Below, piece after piece: positions 1 to 7,300 of a DNA stretch of 8,607 nucleotides. The position numbers and the translations under genes are program-made. Where the stretch lies: NCBI GenBank assembly GCA_018500075.1, contig JAHBAN010000062.1, forward strand, positions 1-8,607, given 5' to 3'. The notes under the pieces are model-generated. The model was not told where the DNA came from. It saw only the letters and a program-made list of their open reading frames with translations, and did no database searches. Each line of letters begins with the position of its first letter. Position 1 is the first letter of the stretch. Source of the DNA: Flavobacteriia bacterium. GTDB lineage: Bacteria; Bacteroidota; Bacteroidia; Flavobacteriales; Flavobacteriaceae.

Positions 1-3000
1 ATGGCCGCAGCCGACTGGCCCGCTGTGGCGATCACGGTCTTCACAACGGGCGCAAGCTGCCTGACGGGCGAGCGCCTGCGCCGTCCTGAAAAGGCCACAG
101 TTTCAGGCCCCGTCAAAGTGATCCCGCGTGAAATGGCGGGCGTTTGCGCAAAAATGGTTGATGTTGAATTGCCTGCCAAGGGCGGGTTGGACGGGCTGGC
201 GCTCTTGCTTTTGGAAGAGCTGATGGCAACCCCGACAAACGCCGTCGCAGCCTGGCGCGGCGCGCGCCGCTATGAGCAGGTGTTCCGCCCCAAAGCGCTG
301 GAGGAGCCGGCTGATGTGCCGATCCGGGAGGGCGGCACCTATCTGATCACCGGCGGGTTTGGCGGCATTGGTCTCACCCTCGCCGAAGACCTGCTGCGCC
401 GGCACAAAGCCAAAGTCGTGCTGCTCGCGCGCACCGCTTTGCCGCCGCGCGGGGACTGGGAGGGCTATAGGCTGCGCCATGGGCGCCATGACCCGGTGTC
501 GCGCCGCATTGCCGCCGTCAAACGCCTTGAGCGCCTCGGCGGACAGCTCATGGTTGTGGCAGGGGATGTGTCCAATATCGAGGATATGCGCGGCGCGCTC
601 GAAAAGGTCCAGATGCGCTTTGGGGCCGTTCATGGCGTGATCCATGCCGCCGGCATGATCAAGGACGGGCCACTCCTTGGCAAAACCCCGTCCGACATCG
701 AAGATGTCTTCACGCCCAAACTTCACGGAACCCAAGTGCTGCATCAGCTTTTCCCCGACGGGGCGCTTGATTTTCTGGTGTTGTTTTCCTCCAGTTCGAC
801 GGTCACAGCCCCGATGGGGCAGATCGACTATGTCGCCGCCAACGCCTATCTCAATGCCTTTGCCCAAGCCCATCAGGGCGGCCAGACCCGCGTGCTCTCG
901 CTCAATTGGGGGATCTGGGCCGAGGTCGGAATGGCGGCTGATGCGCTCGGCCTCACAGAGGACACCCCCGATCAGGCCGAGCGCGCGCTTGACGCGCCGC
1001 TTCTCTCCCGCGCCACATTTGACCGGCAGGGCAACCGCCTCTTCAAGGCGGATCTCGACACAGGGCACTGGGTGTTGAACGAACATCGCACCAAGCAAAA
1101 TCGGGCGCTCTTTCCCGGCACAGGCTATCTTGAGCTTGCCGCCGAAGCTCTGGCCGCACAAGGCGAGGGCGCGGCTTTTGAGCTGCGCGATCTCTATTTT
1201 CTGCGCGCGCTGGATCTGGCCGATGACGCGACGCGCGCGCTGCGTGTCACCCTGACGCGCAGCGAGACGGGCTATGGCTTCAAGGTGCAGTCTTCTCGCG
1301 AGGTGGAGGGCCAGACAGGCTATGAAACCAACGCCACAGGCGAAATTGTCCTGACGGAGATGCGCCAGCCCCCGCAGCTTGATCTTGAGGCCATTCTTGA
1401 GCGCTGCCCTCTGCACCGCCGCGCCGAGGCGCAGGGCAGCTTGCGTAGCCCGCAAGAAGCACATCTGGCCTTCGGGCCGCGCTGGCGCGCGCTCAAGCAT
1501 ATCGCTCTGGGGCAGGGCGAGGGGCTGGCGCAGCTTGCCCTTCCGCCGGTCGCGGCATCGGATGGCTGTCTGCTGCCCCCCGGCCTCATGGACCTCGCCA
1601 CAGGCTGGGCCATGGAGCTGATCGAGGGCTATACCCCCGAGCATCTCTGGGTTCCGGTGTCCTATGGGGCGTTGCGGGTCTATCGCCCTCTGCCGGACGC
1701 GCTTGTCTCATGGGTGCAAAACGCCGGTGAAAACCGCGCCGAGGCCGGGGCCGCGAGCTTTGATATCGTGCTCTGTGATCCCTCGGGCGCGGTCTGTGCC
1801 GAGGTGCGCGGCCTCTCGCTCCGCCGTTTGGAGCGGGCCGATGACTTTGGCCGCCCCTCTGCGGCGGCGGGCGAGCTTGAGTTTCCCGACCGCCCCGCGC
1901 CGCGGGGGCTGTCTCTCGCCGAGGAGCGGCTGCGCGGCACTATCCGCCTCGGCATCACACCGTCCGAAGGCGTCGAGGCCTTCCGCCGCGCGCTCGGGGC
2001 GTCCCAGCCTCAGATCATTGTCTCCTCGCTTGATCTGGCGGGGCTGCGCGCCCAGGCCAACGCCCGCGCGCTTCCCGCTGTCCAACCCAAGCAAAGCTAT
2101 ACCCGCCCCGACCTCAACAGCGCCTATATTGCCCCTGAAGCGGCGATTGAACTCAAGCTCGCCGAGATCTGGAGCAACCTGCTTGGCGTTGGCCAGATCG
2201 GGGTGGAGGATGATTTCTTCGAGCTGGGCGGGCACTCGCTCATTGCCGTGCGCCTCTTTGCCCAAGTCAAAAAGGCCTTTGAGGTCGATTTTCCCATTTC
2301 GGTGCTGTTTGAAGCCCCGACCATTCGCAAATGCGCGGCTTTGATCGCGGCACAGGGCGCAAGCCCCGCCGAGCAGGGCGCGCCCGAGCCTCTGAAACAG
2401 GCCACCCCGCCCAAGCGGCGCTTTACCCATCTGGTGGCGATGCACCAAGGCGAAGGCGGCACGCGCCGCCCCTTTTTCCTCGTTGCGGGGATGTTTGGCA
2501 ATGTGCTCAATCTGCGCCACCTTGCGCATCTTCTGGGCACAGACCGCCCGTTTTACGGCCTGCAAGCGCGCGGCCTCTACGGCGATCAGGCCCCGCACCG
2601 CTCGATCTTTGAGGCGGCAAGAGATTACATCAAGGAAATCAAGGCGGTGCAGGCCTCTGGCCCCTATATGATCGGTGGGTTTTCCGGCGGCGGCATCATT
2701 GCGCTCGAGATCGCCCAGCAGCTTGAGGCGGCGGGCGAGGAGGTCGTGTTGCTGGTGATGCTGGATACGCCTCTGCCCAAGCGCCGCCCGCTGGAGGCCG
2801 TGGACCGGATGTTGATCCAGCTCGCCGAGCTTAAGGAGGGCGGGGTGCTCTACCCGGTCAAATGGGCCGCACGCCGCCTGAAATGGGAGGTCAACAAGCG
2901 CTTTAAGAAGGCGCGCCAAACCTCTGATCATAAATCTGTTTCCTTCCACAATGCCGAAATCGAAGCGGCCTTTCTTCAGGCGGTTGCCGACTATGAGCTG

Positions 3001-3300
3001 CGCCCGTGGCACGGGCCGCTTGCGCTGTTCCGCCCGCCGCTTGTTGGCAAATGGGCGGTGAGTCAGGGCGCCTTGGTCAATATCGAGCGCAGCTATGTCA
3101 CCAATGATAACGACTGGGCGGCCCATGCCCCCATGATCGAGGTGATTGAAGTGCCGGGAGATCATGACTCCATGGTGCTCGAACCAAATGTGCGCGTGCT
3201 CGCGGCCCGCTTGCGACGCTGTATAGACGACGCCGAAAACCCCGCGGCGCGGGCCGCGCGCGTGGCCGCCTTGCCCCGCCAGAAACAGGAGGCCCGCTAG
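1..3300 (+). CDS. Type I polyketide synthase, C-terminal part (KR-DH-ACP-TE), 5'-truncated
   Basis: This is the final reducing module of a modular polyketide synthase, which reduces and dehydrates an ACP-bound beta-keto chain and then releases it. The visible 1099 residues contain, in order, the tail of the structural KR half (about 1-95) and the catalytic KR (about 110-312; NADPH loop TGGFGGIG at 117-124, Lys240, Ser264 region, Tyr277, Asn281). Next come a double-hotdog DH (about 332-612; catalytic His362, Asp531) and a KR-terminal-like segment (about 645-682, with GITPSEG). A carrier domain (about 711-783) has phosphopantetheine Ser746 in LGGHSL. An alpha/beta-hydrolase TE (about 806-1072) has Ser895 in GFSGG, Asp922 27 residues later and His1055. 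All catalytic residues are present. The Met at residue 1 falls inside the KR structural subdomain, so it is not the true start; ketosynthase and acyltransferase should lie upstream. The KR keeps Asp222 where B-type enzymes have the last Asp of LDD, which hints at B-type stereochemistry. The TAG stop abuts the next ATG. The product is unknown. Confidence 0.93.
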   Translation: MAAADWPAVAITVFTTGASCLTGERLRRPEKATVSGPVKVIPREMAGVCAKMVDVELPAKGGLDGLALLLLEELMATPTNAVAAWRGARRYEQVFRPKALEEPADVPIREGGTYLITGGFGGIGLTLAEDLLRRHKAKVVLLARTALPPRGDWEGYRLRHGRHDPVSRRIAAVKRLERLGGQLMVVAGDVSNIEDMRGALEKVQMRFGAVHGVIHAAGMIKDGPLLGKTPSDIEDVFTPKLHGTQVLHQLFPDGALDFLVLFSSSSTVTAPMGQIDYVAANAYLNAFAQAHQGGQTRVLSLNWGIWAEVGMAADALGLTEDTPDQAERALDAPLLSRATFDRQGNRLFKADLDTGHWVLNEHRTKQNRALFPGTGYLELAAEALAAQGEGAAFELRDLYFLRALDLADDATRALRVTLTRSETGYGFKVQSSREVEGQTGYETNATGEIVLTEMRQPPQLDLEAILERCPLHRRAEAQGSLRSPQEAHLAFGPRWRALKHIALGQGEGLAQLALPPVAASDGCLLPPGLMDLATGWAMELIEGYTPEHLWVPVSYGALRVYRPLPDALVSWVQNAGENRAEAGAASFDIVLCDPSGAVCAEVRGLSLRRLERADDFGRPSAAAGELEFPDRPAPRGLSLAEERLRGTIRLGITPSEGVEAFRRALGASQPQIIVSSLDLAGLRAQANARALPAVQPKQSYTRPDLNSAYIAPEAAIELKLAEIWSNLLGVGQIGVEDDFFELGGHSLIAVRLFAQVKKAFEVDFPISVLFEAPTIRKCAALIAAQGASPAEQGAPEPLKQATPPKRRFTHLVAMHQGEGGTRRPFFLVAGMFGNVLNLRHLAHLLGTDRPFYGLQARGLYGDQAPHRSIFEAARDYIKEIKAVQASGPYMIGGFSGGGIIALEIAQQLEAAGEEVVLLVMLDTPLPKRRPLEAVDRMLIQLAELKEGGVLYPVKWAARRLKWEVNKRFKKARQTSDHKSVSFHNAEIEAAFLQAVADYELRPWHGPLALFRPPLVGKWAVSQGALVNIERSYVTNDNDWAAHAPMIEVIEVPGDHDSMVLEPNVRVLAARLRRCIDDAENPAARAARVAALPRQKQEAR
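994..1836 (+). other. Dehydratase domain placed between the KR and a KR-tail segment
   Basis: This covers residues 332-612 of the upstream synthase. It is recognised from the N-terminal hotdog sequence HWVLNEHRTKQNRALFPGTG (catalytic His362) and the C-terminal hotdog sequence PPGLMDLATG (catalytic Asp531). The usual HxxxGxxxxP motif appears here as HxxxxNxxxxP, one residue longer and with Asn367 where Gly is expected. The catalytic pair is intact, so activity is likely. The domain sits after the KR, whereas most bacterial modules carry DH before KR. The segment that usually closes a KR region (GITPSEG...QIIVSSLDL) comes only after the DH. Confidence 0.8.
3287..3292 (+). promoter_or_regulatory. 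Shine-Dalgarno site of the glycosyltransferase gene
   Basis: A perfect AGGAGG lies inside the last codons of the synthase gene, 8 bases before the ATG at 3301. It fixes the glycosyltransferase start. Because the ATG directly follows the upstream TAG stop, it suggests coupled translation. Confidence 0.85.
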
Positions 3301-4314
3301 ATGACCGCGCCATCCATTCTCACCGTGATCCTCAATTACCGCACGCCCGCGATGACGCTGCGCGCCGCAGAAGCCGCCCTCTCTGCGCAAGACGGGCTGA
3401 ACGCCGAGCTGGTGATTGTTGACAATGACAGTGGCGACGGCTCTTTTGAGACGCTCAAAGAGGCTGTTTGCGCCCGTGACTGGCCTGTGCGCGTGCTTCA
3501 GTCGGGCCACAACGGCGGCTTTGGCGCTGGCAACAACTTTGGAATGCGGGCCGGGCTGTCAAACGGGCAAGCGCCTGATTTTTATTATATTCTGAACTCT
3601 GATGCCTTCCCCGATCCGGGGGGCATCCGGGCGCTGCGCGATCATCTTGTGGCGCATCCCAACGTCGGGTTTGTGGGCAGCTACATCAAGGGCGAGGCAG
3701 GCACGGCGCATCAATCGGCGTTCCGGTTTCCGTCGGCTTTGGGCGAGTTTGAAGGCGCGATCCGCTTTGGCCCGGTCAGCCGGCTGTTGCGCGCCTCTAT
3801 TGTGCCGCTGCCTGTCCCTGAAGAGACGGTGATGGTGGATTGGCTGGCTGGTGCGAGCATGATGATGCGCGCCCGCACCCTTGAGGAGATCGGCTTCTTT
3901 GACGAGACATTCTTTCTTTATTTTGAAGAAACCGATCTGTGCCGCCGCGCGGCGCTTGCGGGCTGGCCGACAGTTTTTGTGCGTGACAGCGAAGTGGTTC
4001 ATATTGGCTCGGTCTCAACCGGGATGAAAGGCTGGGCGCGGGTGCCACAGTATTGGTTTGACAGTCGCTGGTATTATTTTACCAAAAATCACGGGGCCGC
4101 CTATGCCGCCTATGCCACCTGTCTTCATCTGACAGGCGGGCTGCTGCATCGCCTGCGCCGCCTCATCGAGCAAAAGCCCCAAGACACGCCAGACCAGTTC
4201 CTGCGCCATTTGGCGCGCCATGCCCTTGGCGCTCTGCTGTCCCCGAGACAGCCAGAGCCGCAGCCCCTTCCGGGGCTTGGCACAGACCCCAAACGAGAGG
4301 GAGACAGCCTATGA
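3301..4314 (+). CDS. Family 2 glycosyltransferase, WbbL/rhamnosyltransferase-like
   Basis: This 337-residue GT-A fold enzyme probably transfers a sugar from a nucleotide-sugar donor. The N-terminal nucleotide-binding fold shows VILNYRTP (9-16) and IVDNDSGDGS (39-48). The glycine-rich NGGFGAGNN (71-79) is typical of WbbL-like enzymes. The metal/donor motif is NSD (99-101), standing in for DxD. The acceptor/catalytic region is FFLYFEETDLCRR (204-216), followed by VVHIGSVST (232-240). Length is normal and no signal peptide is seen, so it is a cytosolic or membrane-associated enzyme. The C-terminal part (about 255-290) is aromatic and hydrophobic, then basic, and may contact membrane or a lipid acceptor. 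It starts immediately after the synthase stop and overlaps the NRPS start by four bases, so it is almost certainly co-translated with the assembly line. Glycosylation of the pathway product is the natural inference; sugar and acceptor cannot be read from the sequence. A role in surface polysaccharide is the alternative but fits the context less well. Confidence 0.88.
   Translation: MTAPSILTVILNYRTPAMTLRAAEAALSAQDGLNAELVIVDNDSGDGSFETLKEAVCARDWPVRVLQSGHNGGFGAGNNFGMRAGLSNGQAPDFYYILNSDAFPDPGGIRALRDHLVAHPNVGFVGSYIKGEAGTAHQSAFRFPSALGEFEGAIRFGPVSRLLRASIVPLPVPEETVMVDWLAGASMMMRARTLEEIGFFDETFFLYFEETDLCRRAALAGWPTVFVRDSEVVHIGSVSTGMKGWARVPQYWFDSRWYYFTKNHGAAYAAYATCLHLTGGLLHRLRRLIEQKPQDTPDQFLRHLARHALGALLSPRQPEPQPLPGLGTDPKREGDSL
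4298..4303 (+). promoter_or_regulatory. Shine-Dalgarno site of the NRPS gene
   Basis: A purine-rich stretch, AGGGAG within GAGAGGGAG, lies 7 bases before the ATG at 4311, inside the end of the glycosyltransferase gene. With the ATGA stop/start overlap it supports this start and translational coupling. Confidence 0.7.
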
Positions 4315-7300
4315 GCCTCTCTGCACTCCTGATTGGCAATGCCAGCCTGACACAGACCTGCGCCGAGACATGGTGCGCTGCGGGTCATCGGCTTGCCTGT
4401 GTTGTGACGCGCAACGCCGATCTTTGCGCTTGGGCGGCGGCCCGCGATATTCCTGTGGTTGCGCCGGGGCCTGCGCTCGCCGCGCGGCTGGCAGGGGTCA
4501 GCGCCGATTGGCTCCTCTCGATCGCCAATCTGGATATGCTGCCAGAAGATGTGCTCGCGCTGCCCTCGCGTGGCGCGATCAATTTTCACGACGGGCCGTT
4601 GCCGCGGTATGCCGGCCTGAATGCGCCGGTCTGGGCACGCCTCAATGGCGAGACAGAGCACGCCATCACCTGGCATTTTATGGCGTCGGGGCCGGATACG
4701 GGCGATATCATTTTGCAATCCGGCTTTGACATAAGCCCGCAAGACACCGCGCTGACGCTCAACACCAAGGCCTATGAGGCCGCTTACTCAAGCTTTGATG
4801 CGCTGATAAAGCTTCTGGCGGCCCCCGAGCTGGCCGGCCAGCCACAAGATACAACGCAGCGGAGCTATTTTGGCAAATACAAACGCCCCGAGGCCTTTGG
4901 AACGATTGATTTTGCCCAGCCTGCCGAGGCGATTATCGCCTTGGTTCAAGGGCTGAACCATGGTCCCTATTGGAATCCGCTGGTCACGCCACGGTTTGAA
5001 TGTCAGGGGCGACTGATCGCTGTAAAGGCAGCGCAGGCTTCTGGGCTGCCCCGATCGCGCCTGCCTGCGGGCCATGTGATCGAGGCCAGCGCGCAAGCGT
5101 TGACCGTCTCAACCGGCTCGGCCCCGATTGTTTTGCAAGGTCTCTCTTCGCTTGAGGGCGCCGCGCTGATCCCCTCGCAGATCGCGGCCAAAGGCGATCA
5201 GATCGTGGCGCTGACAGAGGATGAGGCCGCCGCACTCACCTATGCGCAGGAGCATTCGGCCCGCGCCGATGCGGTTTGGCGCGCCGCCCTGCAAGACAGT
5301 CGCCCTGTGCGATTGGGGCTGACGCCCGCCCGGCTTTCGCCGCGCTATGAGAGCCGCGCCCTGACAGGATCAGCCGATCTCGGCTCTCTGGAGGTCTTGC
5401 GCCGTGTGGCCCTGCTCTGTCAGGCGCTCAGCGAGGAGGGCGAGGTCGATATCGCCTATGGAGTTTTGACGGGCGAAGCCGCCCGCAACCACGTGAGCGA
5501 CTGGGTGCCTCTGCGGGCGGGCGATACTCTGGCGGACAGGGTTGATATGGCGCAGGCGCATGGCGGTTTTGCCTTGGATTTGCCGCTCCGCGACCCCGCA
5601 ATCAGCCCCGTTTGCCCACCTGAGTTTGCCGTCTCTGAACTTAACGCACCACTTGAGCATTCTGCTATAACACTCTGTAATGAATGTATATATTTTGACA
5701 TCAATAGGGTGTCTGGCGCCATGGCCGATCTCTGGATCGCGCGGCTTGATCATATCCTGCAAGCCAGCCACATCAGCGCCGCGCCCGCACGTGAGGCGCT
5801 CATCCCCGAGAGCGAGCGCAACCTCGCTCTGAACACATGGAATGACACCGCCACGGCCTATCCTGAGACGCCGGTGCATAGGCTTTTTGAGGCTCAGGTG
5901 GGGCGCGCGCCGCAGGCCAGCGCGCTTGTCTTTGAGGGCGAGACCCTCAGCTACGGCGCGCTCAATGCCCGCGCAAACGAGGCCGCCCATGTCTTGCGCG
6001 AGATGGGTGTCGGCCCGGGCACGCTTGTCGGCCTCTGCGTGGAGCGTGGCCCGCGGCTTCTGATTGGCGCGCTGGCAATTTTGAAGGCCGGCGGCGCCTA
6101 TGTGCCGATTGATCCGGCCTATCCCGAAGACCGCATTGCGCTCTATATTACAGACAGCCAAGCGCCTGTTCTGGTGACCGAGAGCGCCCTGTCGGCCCGT
6201 CTGCCCGAGGGGCGCGCCGCGCGGCTCGTGCTGGATCAGGACGCGCGCATCGCCCAAGCCGACAGCGCCGATCTGGACGGCGGGGCCGGCCCCGAAGACC
6301 TCGCCTATCTGATCTACACCTCCGGCTCCACAGGGCGGCCCAAGGGCGTCATGGTCGAGCATCGCAATGTGGCCAATTTCTTTACGGCGATGGATGCGCG
6401 CGTGACCCCGGAGGCGCGCGGCGTTTGGCTGGCGGTGACATCGCTTTCCTTTGATATCTCGGTGCTGGAGCTGTTTTACACCCTCGCGCGGGGCTTCAAG
6501 ATTGTGCTGATGGGGGATGAAAGCAAAAGCCTTGTGGCCAACAGGCGGATCCCGATGACCCAGAAGGGCATGGGTTTTGGCCTGTTTTACTGGGGCAATG
6601 ACGACGGTCCGGGGCAAAAGAAATACCATCTTCTGCTTGAGGGGGCGAAATTTGCCGACGCAAACGGCTTCAGCGCGATCTGGACGCCCGAGCGCCACTT
6701 CCACGCCTTTGGCGGACCCTATCCGAACCCCGCCGTCACAGGCGCCGCCGTGGCCGCTGTGACCAAAAATATCGCCGTCAGATCAGGCTCTTGCGTGACG
6801 CCGCTGCATCATCCGTTGCGCATAGCCGAAGACTGGGCGGTGATTGACAACCTGACCGAAGGCCGCGCAGGGCTTGCGATTGCCGCTGGATGGCAGCCTG
6901 ACGATTTTGTCCTGCGCCCCGAAAACGCCCCGCCCGCCAACAAGCCGGCGATGTATGAAACCGTTGATCACCTGCGCAGGCTCTGGCGGGGCGAGGCGGT
7001 GCGCTTTCCCAACGGATCGGGCAAGGATGTCGCGGTCGTGACACAGCCGCGTCCCGTGTCTGCCGAACTGCCCATATGGGTCACCACAGCCGGCAACCCC
7101 GACACATGGCGCGAGGCCGGCGAGATTGGCGCAAATGTGCTGACGCACCTCTTGGGCCAGTCGATTGACGAGGTCGCCGGCAAGATCAAGATTTACCGAC
7201 AAGCGCTTGAAAAGGCCGGTCATAATCCTGATGCCTTCAACGTGACTTTGATGCTCCATACCTTTGTCAGCGACACCCGCGACCACGCCCGCGCCATCGC

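Noticed and set aside
103..1644. Long antisense open frame (513 residues) opposite the PKS
   Set aside because: It mirrors the KR/DH coding region, is rich in Arg/Gly/His/Gln and shows no recognisable domain. Such frames are common opposite GC-rich genes.
3247..3259. GC-rich inverted repeat near the end of the PKS gene, considered as a terminator
   Set aside because: The arms are six bases with a one-base centre, there is no U-run, and the sequence codes for the Ala/Arg-rich tail before an abutting gene.
1708..3510. Long antisense open frame (600 residues) opposite ACP-TE and the glycosyltransferase start
   Set aside because: It is opposite clearly conserved catalytic domains, has low-complexity composition and no family resemblance, so it is a shadow of the plus strand.
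5664..5723. Possible internal promoter in the AT-rich island (TTGACA at 5695-5700)
   Set aside because: No -10-like hexamer lies about 17 bases downstream, and the region is mid-gene in a continuous frame.
5370..6704. Antisense open frame (444 residues) opposite the NRPS
   Set aside because: It is a shadow of the condensation-like and adenylation regions with no recognisable motif.
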